From positions 1,488,001 to 1,552,000 of the forward strand of contig NZ_CP123990.1 of assembly GCF_029919115.1 (NCBI RefSeq): a stretch of 64,000 nt of DNA. The letters are read 5' to 3'. The position numbers were made by a program, and so were the translations under genes. Below are positions 40,349 through 49,960 of this stretch, piece after piece. The notes beneath the pieces were generated by a model. It ran no database searches. It had not been told where the DNA came from and saw only the letters and a program-made list of their open reading frames with translations. This DNA is from Variovorax paradoxus (GTDB lineage: Bacteria; Pseudomonadota; Gammaproteobacteria; Burkholderiales; Burkholderiaceae_C). How positions within the stretch are numbered: position 1 is the stretch's first letter; the number at the start of each line of letters is the position of its first letter.

Positions 40349-41128
40349 CTACTTGCCGGGGGGCGGCGCCCCGTGCCCAGCGTGGGGCTCGGCGCCCGTG
40401 GGGTCCGCAAGCTGCACCGCCTTGCCGTTTTGCCAGTTGTCCGCGCCTTCGGCAATGGCGGGAGCGGGTATGTCTTCGCGGTTCTTTTTCTTCTCCGCGG
40501 AATCGACGCCGAAGCGCTTGTCGCGCTGCGCCACCATGTCGGCGTTGGCTTGGCCGTCGGCGGTGAATCCCATCATGAGCTGCGGCACGCCGGTAGGGAG
40601 TTCCTTGTGCATGTCTGTGTGCCAGGTGTGAAAGGTCTTGCCGTAGGTGCCGATGAGTTTCTTCATGAGCTCGTGTTCGGCGGCCTGCGGAATGCCGGGC
40701 GCGATGAGCTGCCCGGACTTCACCTCGTGCACATGGCTGTGCCACAGGGCCTTTTCCTGCGGCGGAAGCGACTTGAAGAGCCGCTCGCTCACGATGTATT
40801 CGACGCCCATGATCCTGGCGTTCTTCACGTTGCCGTCGTAGATCACGCACTGGATCAGCTCTTCGTTCAGCACCGAGCAGTAGTGGTGCGCCTCCATCTG
40901 GGCCTGCATGTTGCCGCTGTAGAAATGAAAGCCGTCCAGGTACGCGTTCAGCGCATCGAGCGGCGGCTTGTCCTGCAGGGCGGCGGCGCCGGCTTCTAGC
41001 GTGGCAGTTTTTGCGCTCTTGCCGGCACCCGGCGATTCGACGGCGGAACCGGTGTTGCTGCCGCCGCAGGCCGTGAGCAGTGCGCCCAGGGCAAGCGGAA
41101 GGAGAAATCGCAATGGCATGGCTTGCAT
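40349..41128 (-). CDS. OBAP-like (DUF1264) lipoprotein
   Basis: The 259-residue protein has a lipoprotein signal peptide with lipobox LTACGG and then the OBAP/DUF1264 core (HHYCSVLNEELIQCVIYD, MGVEYIVSERLFKSLPPQEKALWHSHVHEVKSG). Plant and fungal relatives are oil-body proteins; bacterial function is unknown. It is probably anchored in the outer or inner membrane facing the periplasm. A second start at 41119 is possible. Confidence 0.82.
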   Translation of the reverse strand: MQAMPLRFLLPLALGALLTACGGSNTGSAVESPGAGKSAKTATLEAGAAALQDKPPLDALNAYLDGFHFYSGNMQAQMEAHHYCSVLNEELIQCVIYDGNVKNARIMGVEYIVSERLFKSLPPQEKALWHSHVHEVKSGQLIAPGIPQAAEHELMKKLIGTYGKTFHTWHTDMHKELPTGVPQLMMGFTADGQANADMVAQRDKRFGVDSAEKKKNREDIPAPAIAEGADNWQNGKAVQLADPTGAEPHAGHGAPPPGK

Positions 41129-41253
41129 GGTGGGTTCTCAAGAAGGAGAAGAGAAAACCGCGACCATGCGCCGCGGGCGCCCGTCGGCGGCAAGATGCGG
41201 CCGACGCGGTGTGTAGGAACAGCGCGAAAACCCTGCCGTGTGCGGGCTTGTCC

Positions 41254-41267
41254 GGCGCGCACGGTGC
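41254..41267 (+). promoter_or_regulatory. Possible weak sigma-54 promoter
   Basis: GGCGCGCACGGTGC has GG-N10-GC spacing with GTGC at -12, a poor match. It lies 130 bp before the second CheB/CheR hybrid gene. Confidence 0.3.
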
Positions 41268-41396
41268 AAACCGCAAAAATCAGGGAAAAAAACCGACTGC
41301 AAATCCGGAATATGGCGGCCACAAGGGGCAGAATTTCAAGATCGAATGCCGCCGCGCGGCAGGCTCCGGGGCTGCGGCTCCCGCAATGACATCCCA

Positions 41397-44300
41397 ATGC
41401 CCAAATCGAATCCGCCTTCGCCTTCCTCCGCCGATGAACGCAAGCTCACGCCCAGCACGCTGAGTTTTCCGGTCGTCGGCATTGGCGCCTCCGCGGGCGG
41501 GCTGGAGGCGCTGATCCGCTTCTTCGAGCAGATGCCGGCCGACGCGGGCATGGCCTTCGTCGTCATCCTGCACCTGTCGCCCACGCATGAAAGCAATGCG
41601 GCCGCCATACTGCAGCGCTCCACGCAAATGCCTGTGATGCAGGTCACGCAGCCGGTGCCGGTCGAGGCGGACCATGTGTACGTGATTCCGCCCGGCGTCG
41701 ACCTGACGATGAACGACGGCCACCTGCAGGCCACGCCCAGCGAGCGGATCAAGGGCCTGCACCTGGCCGTGGACGTGTTCTTTCGCACCATGGCCGAAGT
41801 GCACAAGGAGCGGGCCGTCTGCATCGTGATGTCGGGCACCGGCAGCGACGGCGCGGTGGGGCTCACGCGCGTGAAGGAGCACGGCGGCATTGCCATGGCG
41901 CAGTCGCCCGAAGACGCGGCGCATGACGGCATGCCGCGCGCCGCCATTGCCACCGGCATGGTCGACATCGTGCTGCCCGCGGCCGAGATGGGCGAGCACC
42001 TGGTCCAGCATTGGCTCAACGCACAGCGCATTCGCATGCCCTACGACGGGCATGCGGAACTCGTCCAGGAGCCCGACACGGGCGAGGCGGCCAGGCGGGC
42101 CGAGAAAGCGTTGCAGGAGATCATGGGCCTGCTGCGCACCTACACGCGGCACGACTTTCGCCACTACAAGCGCGCGACAGTGCTGCGGCGCATCGAGCGC
42201 CGGCTGCAGGTGAACCGCCTGGCCGACCTGCCGGCCTACCGCAACTTTTTGCACGACCATCCCGAAGAGGCGACTCCGTTGCTGCAGGACATGCTCATCA
42301 GCGTGACCAATTTCTTTCGCGACCCCGAAGCCTTCGAGGGGCTGGAGCAAGATGCGCTTCCCAGGCTGATCGAAGCCAGGCAGCCGGGCGAGCAGGTGCG
42401 CGCCTGGGTGGCGGGCTGCGCCACCGGCGAGGAGGCGTATTCGCTGAGCATCCTGCTGCGCGAGCAGATCGACAAGCAGGCCAAGCCGCTGGACATACAG
42501 ATCTTTGCCACCGACATCGACGGGCGGGCCATTGCCACGGCGCGCCGGGGCCTTTATGCGCAGGGTATCGCCGAGGACATTTCGCCCTCGCGGCTGCAGC
42601 AGTTCTTCGTGCCCGAACAAGACCAGTACCGCGTGGCGACCACGGTGCGCGAGCCGGTGCTCTTTGCGCTGCACAACCTGCTGCGCGATCCGCCGTTCTC
42701 GCGGCTGGACATCATCTGCTGCCGCAACCTGCTGATCTACCTGGACCGCGCGGCGCAAGCGCATGTGCTGGAGATGTTCCGCATTGCGCTGCGGCCGGGG
42801 GGCTACCTGTTCCTGGGCACTTCGGAATCGATCGACGCGGTGGGCAGCCTGTTCACCGCGGTCGACAAGAAGAACCGCATCTACCGCGCGAACCCAGAGT
42901 TGCCGAGCGGGCGCCACATGCCGCTCATCAGCGATGCGCCGTTCAAGCCAGGCGCACCCAGCCCCATGGAAGCGCTGCGCTCCCCCAAGCGCGCCGAACG
43001 CTTGAGCTTTGCCGAGCTGCACCAGCGCGCGCTCGAGCAGTTCTCGCCGCCCAGCGTGCTCATCAACAGCGAGCACGAGGTGCTGCACCTCTCTAGCGGT
43101 GTCGGCCGGTTTCTGGAGCGCGCCGGCGGCGAGCCATCGAACAACCTGCTGAACAACGTGCGGCCAGATCTGCGGCTGGAGCTGCGCACCGCGCTTTTCA
43201 AGGCCGCGCAAACTGACCGCAGTGTTGAAACGCGGCTGGTACAAAGCCGGGACGACGGGCGGCAGGTGTTCCTGAACATCACGGTGCGCCCGCTGCAGCA
43301 GGGCGAGGGCGAGAGCGAAGACAAGAACGCACCGCGCCTCACGCTGGTGGTTTTCGACGAGGTGGAAGACAGCATGCGCCCCGAAGGCGGCGAGCCGGCC
43401 GATGCGGCGCGCGAGCTGCTCATCGGCCAGATGGAAGACCAGATCCGGCAGCTCAAGCTGCACCTGCAGGAAACCATCGAAGGCGCCGAAACCTCGACCG
43501 AGGAACTGAAGGCCTCCAACGAGGAGCTGCAGGCCATCAACGAAGAGTTGCGCTCCGCCACCGAAGAGCTCGAGACCAGCAAAGAAGAGCTGCAGTCGAT
43601 GAACGAGGAACTCGTGACGGTGAACTTCGAGCTCAAGATGAAGGTGGAAGAGCGCGGGCACATCAACGACGACCTGCAGAACCTCATTACGTCGTCGGAG
43701 ATTGCAACGGTGTTCGTGAGCCGCGGCATGCACATCAAGCGCTACACGCCGCACGCGAGCAAGCTGTTCAACCTGATTCCGTCGGACCTGGGGCGCTCGC
43801 TGTTCGACATCACGAGCCGGCTCAACTACCCGGAGCTTGCGGAAGACACGGCCGCGGCCTTCAAGGACCTGCGCATTACCGAGCGGCACGTTGCCAGCGT
43901 GGACGGGCGCCACTTCATGGCGCGAATACTCCCGTACCGCACGGCAGAAGACAAGATCGAAGGCGCGATCCTCAACTTCTTCGACATTACCGAACTGCGT
44001 GCCGCGGAAGAGAAGGTGCGCGCGGGCGAAGAGCGGCTGCGCATGGTGGCCGCCACCACGCGCGACTTTGCCATCATCACCTGCGACGAGCAGGGCCAGA
44101 TCACCACCTGGAACGCAGGCGCCCAGCGCATCTTCGGCTACAGCGAGGAAGAGATGATCGGCCGGCCGCTGGCGGTGATCTTCACCGCCGAAGACCAGGC
44201 CAACGGCGTGCCCGAGCGCGAGATGCGCCGCGCGGTGGAACTGGGCCGGGCCGAAGACGAGCGATGGCACCAGCGAAAGGACGGCAGCCGTTTTTTCTGC

Positions 44301-45545
44301 AGCGGTGTCACCACGCCCATGGAACCCGCCGCGGGCGGTGGCTTTGCCAAGATCGCGCGCGACATGACGGGCACCAAGCAGCATGAGCTCGCCCAGGAGC
44401 ACCGGCTCTTTAAGGAGAAGAAGGCCAGCCTCAGCGCGCAGGCGGCCAACGAGCTGAAGGACAAGTTTTTGGCGGTGATGTCGCACGAGCTGAAGCAGCC
44501 GCTCAACCTCATCCAGATGAATGCCGAGTTGCTGATGCACATGCCGGCCACCGCGGAGGTGCCGGCGGTGCGGCGGCTGGGCGAAACCATCAAGCGCGCC
44601 GTGGCCAGCCAGACGCGCATCATCAACGACCTGCTCGACCTTTCGCGCATCCGCACCGGCAAGCTGCGGCTGAATCGCGTGCCCGTCGACCTGGGCGAGC
44701 TGGTGCAGACCACGGCGCAGGCCGCGGTGAACGATGTGGCCGGCAAGAAGCTGACGCTGGACGCGAACTGCGAAGCCGGCGTGCTGTGCAACGGCGACCG
44801 CATACGCATGGAGCAGATCGTGTGGAACCTGCTCAGCAACGCCGTGAAGTTCACGCCCGGCGGCGGCCGCATCACGGTGCGCGTTGCGGCCGACGAGAAC
44901 TTCGGCAAGCTGATCGTGGCCGACACCGGCTGCGGCATTGCGCCGGAGTTTCTGCCGCACGTGTTCGGCATGTTCAACCAGGCCAGCAGCGACGCGACGC
45001 CTCCCAATGGCGGGCTGGGCATCGGCCTGGCGTTGGTTCATGAATTGACGCGGGCCCACGGTGGCCGCGTCGAAGTGCATTCACCGGGGCTGGGCCTGGG
45101 GGCCGAGTTCAGCGTGTGGCTGCCGCGCGTGGGAGCGGCGGTCGAAGTGGTGGTGGAACAAGCCCCGGCCGAAGTGAGCCTGCGCGGCTGGCGCGTGCTT
45201 GCGGTGGACGACTATGCCGACGCGCTGGCCCCGTTTGCCGAGGTGCTGAGGCTCGAGGGTGCGATTGTGGATATTGCGCCAAGCGCAAAAAAGGGCCTGG
45301 AGCTGCTCGAATCGAATGCCTACGACCTGCTGGTGTCCGACCTCGGCATGCCCGAGATGGACGGCTACCAGTTCATTGCCGAAGTGCGGCGGCGGCCGGA
45401 GACCCGCGAGCTGCGCTCCATTGCCATGTCGGGCTTCGGCCGGCGTGCCGACGCACGCCGCGCGCTGGAGGCAGGCTTCAATGCGCACTTGCCCAAGCCC
45501 GCCTCCATCGACGAGCTCAAGGCGGCCATCGGCAAGCTGCAGTGA
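41397..45545 (+). CDS. CheB/CheR-PAS-histidine kinase-receiver hybrid protein (second copy)
   Basis: The 1382-residue soluble protein repeats the architecture of the hybrid at 27476. It has CheB (Ser32, His59, GTGSDG Asp, so the triad is intact), CheR (SVTNFFRD, CATGEEAYSLS, CRNLLIYLD), a coiled coil (AETSTEELKASNEEL...), PAS domains, histidine kinase with His near 1030 (HELKQPL) and N-box NLLSNAVKFTP, and receiver with Asp near 1315 (LLVSDLGMPEMDG). The two hybrids share domain order but differ clearly in sequence. No chemoreceptor is nearby. The promoter is only weakly sigma-54-like. Confidence 0.9.
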   Translation: MPKSNPPSPSSADERKLTPSTLSFPVVGIGASAGGLEALIRFFEQMPADAGMAFVVILHLSPTHESNAAAILQRSTQMPVMQVTQPVPVEADHVYVIPPGVDLTMNDGHLQATPSERIKGLHLAVDVFFRTMAEVHKERAVCIVMSGTGSDGAVGLTRVKEHGGIAMAQSPEDAAHDGMPRAAIATGMVDIVLPAAEMGEHLVQHWLNAQRIRMPYDGHAELVQEPDTGEAARRAEKALQEIMGLLRTYTRHDFRHYKRATVLRRIERRLQVNRLADLPAYRNFLHDHPEEATPLLQDMLISVTNFFRDPEAFEGLEQDALPRLIEARQPGEQVRAWVAGCATGEEAYSLSILLREQIDKQAKPLDIQIFATDIDGRAIATARRGLYAQGIAEDISPSRLQQFFVPEQDQYRVATTVREPVLFALHNLLRDPPFSRLDIICCRNLLIYLDRAAQAHVLEMFRIALRPGGYLFLGTSESIDAVGSLFTAVDKKNRIYRANPELPSGRHMPLISDAPFKPGAPSPMEALRSPKRAERLSFAELHQRALEQFSPPSVLINSEHEVLHLSSGVGRFLERAGGEPSNNLLNNVRPDLRLELRTALFKAAQTDRSVETRLVQSRDDGRQVFLNITVRPLQQGEGESEDKNAPRLTLVVFDEVEDSMRPEGGEPADAARELLIGQMEDQIRQLKLHLQETIEGAETSTEELKASNEELQAINEELRSATEELETSKEELQSMNEELVTVNFELKMKVEERGHINDDLQNLITSSEIATVFVSRGMHIKRYTPHASKLFNLIPSDLGRSLFDITSRLNYPELAEDTAAAFKDLRITERHVASVDGRHFMARILPYRTAEDKIEGAILNFFDITELRAAEEKVRAGEERLRMVAATTRDFAIITCDEQGQITTWNAGAQRIFGYSEEEMIGRPLAVIFTAEDQANGVPEREMRRAVELGRAEDERWHQRKDGSRFFCSGVTTPMEPAAGGGFAKIARDMTGTKQHELAQEHRLFKEKKASLSAQAANELKDKFLAVMSHELKQPLNLIQMNAELLMHMPATAEVPAVRRLGETIKRAVASQTRIINDLLDLSRIRTGKLRLNRVPVDLGELVQTTAQAAVNDVAGKKLTLDANCEAGVLCNGDRIRMEQIVWNLLSNAVKFTPGGGRITVRVAADENFGKLIVADTGCGIAPEFLPHVFGMFNQASSDATPPNGGLGIGLALVHELTRAHGGRVEVHSPGLGLGAEFSVWLPRVGAAVEVVVEQAPAEVSLRGWRVLAVDDYADALAPFAEVLRLEGAIVDIAPSAKKGLELLESNAYDLLVSDLGMPEMDGYQFIAEVRRRPETRELRSIAMSGFGRRADARRALEAGFNAHLPKPASIDELKAAIGKLQ

Positions 45546-45566
45546 GCGTGTGCAGGTGTGCGCGGG

Positions 45567-46928
45567 TCAGGCACCGTGCCGCAGCAGGAAGCCGCTGGCA
45601 GGCGCAATCCATTCGACCTCGTTGCCGGCATGCACGGCGGTTGGGTCGGCTGCGCCGGTGAACAGCGTGCGTTCCTCGGGCAGCAGAAACTGAAGCGCGG
45701 GAGCTGAGGTGCCGCCGGGGCCGGGAAGGGCCACCAGCGTGGCGCCGCCCAGGTCGAGCGATTCGCCAGGAGCAGGCCACAGCACCACGGCGCCAGGCCA
45801 CGATGATCGCAGGCTTTCGAGCGCTTCCTCGGCCGCCTCTGTGCGCGGTGCGGTCGAGAGCAGCCATCGCACCTCTCCCGGCGCCGCTTTGCGCAGCAAC
45901 TCGTTCGCCGCCGTGCCGTGGGGCAGCGGGTCGATCAATGCCCACGGGCCCCTTTCGCCGCCGACGAAATAGCTGTTCGATCCCGGCTCCGCCGACGACG
46001 CGCCGGCGCCCGTGATCCGCCGCACGCGCGCGGACAACTGCATGGCCAAGCCGGCCTCGAGCGCATAGCGCGCTTGGCCGTTGCCGTGCGGGTCGAGGCG
46101 GCCGATTTCCTGATAGGCCGCCTCGTCGATGTTCACCGCGCGGCGCCCCGCGGGTCCGTCGGCCAGGCGAGGCATGTTCAGCACAATGCCGGCCAGGCCG
46201 CGCGCATGCGCCATGCAGCTGGCGGTGCTCTCGAATGCGGCGAGCTGCTCGAGCGTGCGGCGCGTCACGTTCATCAGCTTGAGCCCGCGGTCTGGGTGCA
46301 CCGCATCGGCCGGCTTGAGCCACATGTGCTCGACGGTCTCGCGGCCGTCCGGCTTCACGCTTTGACCGGCGGGCATCTGCGCGATGAAAAAGCGGGTGTC
46401 GAAGCGTCGCGGCATGCCTGGCGGCGTGAGCCAGTGGCTGAAGTAGGCGAGCCGGTCGACCGCGAGGCGCCAGCCTTGCGCATCGCACATGGCCAGTAGT
46501 GCGTCGGTGCCTTGTTCGGCTGCATGGCGCATGGCCTCCAGGCGGGAAGCGGGCAGGCGGTCCAACTCGACCACGCGGTCTTCGGCGTCGCTTACGAACA
46601 GCACGCCCGCTTCCTCGAAGCACTCGCGCACCGCGGCGGCGTAGTAGTCGAGGCCGCCTTCGGCCACACCAAGCCGCGCGCTCGCGGCTGCGTCGTCGAG
46701 GCCCTTGCACATCAGGTGCAGGCTGCGGTCGTGCGTGTCGACCACGCCGCCGGGGAACACGCTGGCGCCGCTGTTCTGGTCGTCGGCTTTTTCAGCGCGG
46801 CGCAGCATCAGCACTTCCATGCCATGGGCGCCGTCGCGCAAGAGAATCAACGTGGCCGCAATGCGGATGGGGCGGGGCGCGGGCCGGGGCGGGTTTGCCG
46901 GGGTCGTCTCCGAAGGCTTGGCATTCAT
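45567..46928 (-). CDS. Nudix hydrolase fused to a degenerate metallo-beta-lactamase-like domain
   Basis: The 453-residue protein starts with a Nudix domain (RIAATLILLRDG; AAAVRECFEEAGVLF box, with a shorter Nudix signature but REC-EE-G intact). A Nudix-associated middle follows. The C-terminal 170 residues align in style with a metallo-beta-lactamase fold (NSYFVGGERGPWALIDPLP...LLSTAPRTEAAEE...FTGAADP), but the metal-binding HxHxDH is absent. Fusions of this kind (RNase Z-like/LACTB2 relatives) are known. Only the Nudix half is likely to be active. Confidence 0.78.
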   Translation of the reverse strand: MNAKPSETTPANPPRPAPRPIRIAATLILLRDGAHGMEVLMLRRAEKADDQNSGASVFPGGVVDTHDRSLHLMCKGLDDAAASARLGVAEGGLDYYAAAVRECFEEAGVLFVSDAEDRVVELDRLPASRLEAMRHAAEQGTDALLAMCDAQGWRLAVDRLAYFSHWLTPPGMPRRFDTRFFIAQMPAGQSVKPDGRETVEHMWLKPADAVHPDRGLKLMNVTRRTLEQLAAFESTASCMAHARGLAGIVLNMPRLADGPAGRRAVNIDEAAYQEIGRLDPHGNGQARYALEAGLAMQLSARVRRITGAGASSAEPGSNSYFVGGERGPWALIDPLPHGTAANELLRKAAPGEVRWLLSTAPRTEAAEEALESLRSSWPGAVVLWPAPGESLDLGGATLVALPGPGGTSAPALQFLLPEERTLFTGAADPTAVHAGNEVEWIAPASGFLLRHGA

Positions 46929-46974
46929 GGGCGACGATTGTCGGCCAACGAGCGCCGGGCCTGCCTTGCTGCGT

Positions 46975-47166
46975 TCAGTCCTTGGGCGTCAGCTGTCCGG
47001 CCGCGCCGCCCGCGGAAGAGTTGGCGGACCTGCCGAGCGATGCGCCTTCGTTGACCTTGGGCGTGGCCACCGGGCCTTCGGATTTCTTCGTGGCCGGGGC
47101 CCGCTGGCTCGTTGCGGGCTGAACGGTGCGCGGGCTGCGGATGGGGTTTGGCTTGGATGGGCTCAT
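46975..47166 (-). CDS. Small basic hypothetical protein
   Basis: The 63-residue protein is rich in Ser, Pro, Lys and Ala, with no domain, and looks disordered. A strong AGGAGG site precedes the ATG at 47166, which supports translation. Its neighbours are unrelated. Confidence 0.55.
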   Translation of the reverse strand: MSPSKPNPIRSPRTVQPATSQRAPATKKSEGPVATPKVNEGASLGRSANSSAGGAAGQLTPKD

Positions 47167-47262
47167 GCGTACCTCCTGAATGAACCCACGTTACCGGCGC
47201 CGCCGTGGGCACCGGTGTCGGACAGCCTGCATGCCGGCGTAGGACGCGGCGCGAGCAGCGCC

Positions 47263-47985
47263 CTAGATGGCGCGCTGGTTCACCCGCTGGGCGAGCTGTT
47301 CGGCGCTTTCGCGGCGCTCGCTGTAGCGGTCGACCAGGTAGCCGGCCGCATCGCGCGTGAGCAGCGTGAACTTCACGAGTTCTTCCATCACGTCGACAAC
47401 CCGCTCGTAATACGAAGAGGGCTTCATGCGCCCGGCTTCGTCGAATTCGAGAAAAGCCTTGGCGACGGAGGACTGGTTGGGAATGGCCAGCATGCGCATC
47501 CAGCGCCCGAGCACGCGCAACTGGTTGACCGCGTTGAACGACTGCGAGCCGCCCGACACCTGCATGACGGCCAGCGTCTTGCCCTGCGTGGGGCGAACGG
47601 CGCCGATGCTCAGCGGAATCCAGTCGATCTGCGCCTTCATGATGCCGGTCATGGACCCATGGCGTTCTGGCGAGCACCACACCATGCCTTCGGCCCATTG
47701 CGCCAGGTCGCGCAGCTCTTGTACCTTGGGGTGGTCGTCGGGAGCGCTGTCGGGCAGGGGCAGCCCGGCCGGGTTGAAGATGCGCGTCTCGCCGCCCATG
47801 GCTTGCAGCAGCCGCGCGGCCTCTTCGGTCAAGAGGCGGCTGTACGAGCGGTCGCGCAGCGAACCGTAGAGCAGCAGGAAGCGCGGCGCATGGCGCGCCG
47901 GTGCGTTCCTGGAGAGCCGCTCGAGCGTGGGCCGGTCGAACAGCCCGGCATCGATGTTCGGTAACTCAGGCAGCGGGTTTGACAC
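47263..47985 (-). CDS. arsH: ArsH, NADPH-dependent FMN reductase/organoarsenical oxidase
   Basis: This 240-residue flavodoxin-fold enzyme has [25 protein letters not shown] (FMN phosphate loop), [23 protein letters not shown] and [23 protein letters not shown]. ArsH oxidises trivalent methylarsenicals and reduces quinones. Its start overlaps the arsC 3' end by 20 bp, so the two are co-translated. Confidence 0.94.
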   Translation of the reverse strand: MSNPLPELPNIDAGLFDRPTLERLSRNAPARHAPRFLLLYGSLRDRSYSRLLTEEAARLLQAMGGETRIFNPAGLPLPDSAPDDHPKVQELRDLAQWAEGMVWCSPERHGSMTGIMKAQIDWIPLSIGAVRPTQGKTLAVMQVSGGSQSFNAVNQLRVLGRWMRMLAIPNQSSVAKAFLEFDEAGRMKPSSYYERVVDVMEELVKFTLLTRDAAGYLVDRYSERRESAEQLAQRVNQRAI

Positions 47986-48412
47986 GGCGGCCCTCCGCGT
48001 CGATGACGGCTTCGCCGTCTTCCTTGTTGAACGCGCCCTTTTGCGGCGAGGGAAGAATGTCGAGCACTTCTTCGGAAGGGCGGCACAGCCGCGTACCCAG
48101 CGGCGTAGCCACGATGGGGCGGTTGATCAGGATGGGATGCGCAAGCATGACGTCGACCAGTTGTTGATCCGTCCACTTTGGATCGGCCAGCCCGAGTTCG
48201 GCATAGGGCGTTCCCTTTTCGCGCAGCAATTCGCGCGGCGCCATCTTCATGGCGGCGAGCAGTTCGAGCAGCGTCTCCTTGCTGGGCGGCGTCTTCAGGT
48301 ATTCGACGACGCGGGGCTCTTCGCCGCTGTTGCGGATGAGCGCCAGCGTGTTGCGCGAAGTGCCGCACGCAGGGTTGTGGAAGATGGTGATGGAGGGGTT
48401 GGGCGATTGCAT
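47966..48412 (-). CDS. arsC: Glutaredoxin-linked arsenate reductase ArsC
   Basis: The 148-residue protein is of the R773-plasmid type: [12 protein letters not shown] with catalytic Cys16, and the later Arg residues of [17 protein letters not shown] that bind arsenate. It reduces arsenate to arsenite using glutathione and glutaredoxin. It heads the arsC-arsH operon, divergent from arsR. Confidence 0.94.
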   Translation of the reverse strand: MQSPNPSITIFHNPACGTSRNTLALIRNSGEEPRVVEYLKTPPSKETLLELLAAMKMAPRELLREKGTPYAELGLADPKWTDQQLVDVMLAHPILINRPIVATPLGTRLCRPSEEVLDILPSPQKGAFNKEDGEAVIDAEGRRVKPAA

Positions 48413-48441
48413 CTTTCTGATTATGCAACTATTATTGAATT
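48413..48441. promoter_or_regulatory. arsC/arsR divergent control region
   Basis: The 29 bp between the two start codons are strikingly AT-rich for this genome, with ATTAT repeated either side of GCAACT. This is the obvious ArsR operator and promoter overlap; arsR has no clear ribosome site here. Confidence 0.5.
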
Positions 48442-48765
48442 ATGGAAGAACATGATGTCGTCAAGTCTCTTGCCGCACTGGCCCAGCCCGTGCGCCTGCA
48501 GGTTTTTCGTGCGCTGGTGGTGGCAGGGCCTGCGGGGCTTACGCCCGGTGCCTTGGTCGAGGCGCTCGAAGTGCAGGCGACCAGCCTGTCGTTCCACCTC
48601 AAGGAGCTGACGCATTCAGGCCTTGTGACGCAGGAGCGCAGCGGCCGCAACCTCATCTATCGCGCAGCCGTTGAACAGATGAACGCGCTCATCGGCTACC
48701 TCACCGAAAACTGCTGCCAGGGCGAGGCTTGCCTGCCAGCGGTGGCCCAGGCATGTGCGTGCTGA
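48442..48765 (+). CDS. arsR: ArsR/SmtB family arsenite-responsive repressor
   Basis: The 107-residue winged-helix repressor has the DNA-recognition helix TSLSFHLKELTHSGLV. The inducer site is C-terminal: the vicinal pair Cys91-Cys92 and Cys97, with further cysteines at the end, similar to the Cys95/96/102 arrangement of the Acidithiobacillus ferrooxidans ArsR. It should repress both divergent operons until arsenite binds. Confidence 0.92.
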   Translation: MEEHDVVKSLAALAQPVRLQVFRALVVAGPAGLTPGALVEALEVQATSLSFHLKELTHSGLVTQERSGRNLIYRAAVEQMNALIGYLTENCCQGEACLPAVAQACAC

Positions 48766-48766
48766 G

Positions 48767-49849
48767 ATGAGCACCCATGCCGCTACGGCCCTTGCATCTT
48801 CCGCTCCGCCACCCGCCATCGGCTTCTTCGAGCGCTACCTCACGATCTGGGTCGCGCTGTGCATCGTGGTGGGCATTGCGCTGGGCCAATGGCTGCCCGG
48901 CGTGTTCCGCGGCATCGCCTCGCTCGAGGTGGCCAAGGTCAACGTGCCGGTGGGCGTGCTGATCTGGGTGATGATCATCCCGATGCTGCTGAAGATCGAC
49001 TTCGCAGCGCTCGGGCAGGTGAAGGCGCATTGGCGCGGCATCGGCGTTACGCTGTTCATCAACTGGGCGGTCAAGCCGTTTTCGATGGCGCTTCTAGGCT
49101 GGATCTTCATTCGCCATGTGTTCGCGCCGTTGCTGCCGCCATCGCAGCTCGACAGCTACATCGCGGGCCTCATCCTGCTGGCGGCCGCGCCGTGCACGGC
49201 CATGGTGTTCGTGTGGAGCCAGCTGTGCAAGGGCGACCCGTACTTCACCCTCTCGCAGGTGGCGCTCAACGACGCGATCATGGTGGTGGCCTTCGCGCCG
49301 GTGGTTGCGCTGCTGCTCGGGCTCTCGTCGATCACCGTGCCCTGGGACACGCTGCTGGCGTCGGTCGGCCTGTACATCGTGGTGCCGGTGATCATTGCGC
49401 AAGTGCTGCGCAAGCAACTGCTCAAGAAGGGCACGGCGCACTTCCAGGCCGTGGCGGCGCGGCTCGGGCCGTGGTCGATCTCGGCGCTGCTGCTCACGCT
49501 GGTGCTGCTGTTCGCGTTCCAGGGCGAAGCCATCATCGGCCAGCCGCTGGTGATTGCGCTGCTCGCGGTGCCCATCCTCATCCAGGTGTTCCTGAATTCG
49601 GGCTTGGCCTACCTGCTCAATCGCAAGCTGGGCGTGGCGCACTGCGTGGCCGGTCCGTCGGCGCTGATCGGCGCCAGCAATTTCTTCGAGCTTGCGGTGG
49701 CCACGGCCATCAGCCTGTTCGGCTTTCAATCGGGCGCTGCGCTGGCCACCGTGGTGGGCGTGTTGATCGAGGTGCCGGTGATGCTGCTGGTGGTTGCCGT
49801 GGTCAACCGGTCGCACGGGTGGTACGAAAAAGGTGCCAAGGCGCGCTGA
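48767..49849 (+). CDS. acr3: Arsenite efflux transporter Acr3
   Basis: This 360-residue inner-membrane protein has about ten helices. It shows the conserved Cys in APCTAMVFVWSQLCKGD (Cys143) and FNSGLAYLLN-type motifs. It exports arsenite using the proton motive force. It starts 1 bp after the arsR stop, so it is in one operon with it. The ATG at 48767 is preferred over the in-frame one at 48755, which overlaps arsR. Confidence 0.95.
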   Translation: MSTHAATALASSAPPPAIGFFERYLTIWVALCIVVGIALGQWLPGVFRGIASLEVAKVNVPVGVLIWVMIIPMLLKIDFAALGQVKAHWRGIGVTLFINWAVKPFSMALLGWIFIRHVFAPLLPPSQLDSYIAGLILLAAAPCTAMVFVWSQLCKGDPYFTLSQVALNDAIMVVAFAPVVALLLGLSSITVPWDTLLASVGLYIVVPVIIAQVLRKQLLKKGTAHFQAVAARLGPWSISALLLTLVLLFAFQGEAIIGQPLVIALLAVPILIQVFLNSGLAYLLNRKLGVAHCVAGPSALIGASNFFELAVATAISLFGFQSGAALATVVGVLIEVPVMLLVVAVVNRSHGWYEKGAKAR

Positions 49850-49960
49850 CGGGCAAGGGCAGGCAGCGCACGTCTCCATCGCAGGGCGTGTTCTCCGACA
49901 AGATGAAGGCGGCTTTCGGGCCATGATTCGTCGACTTCCTTCTTGTTTCATGCAGCGCCC

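Noticed and set aside
41280..45080. Long minus-strand ORF opposite the second CheB/CheR hybrid
   Set aside because: Same antisense effect of third-position GC bias; no conserved motif and no ribosome site.
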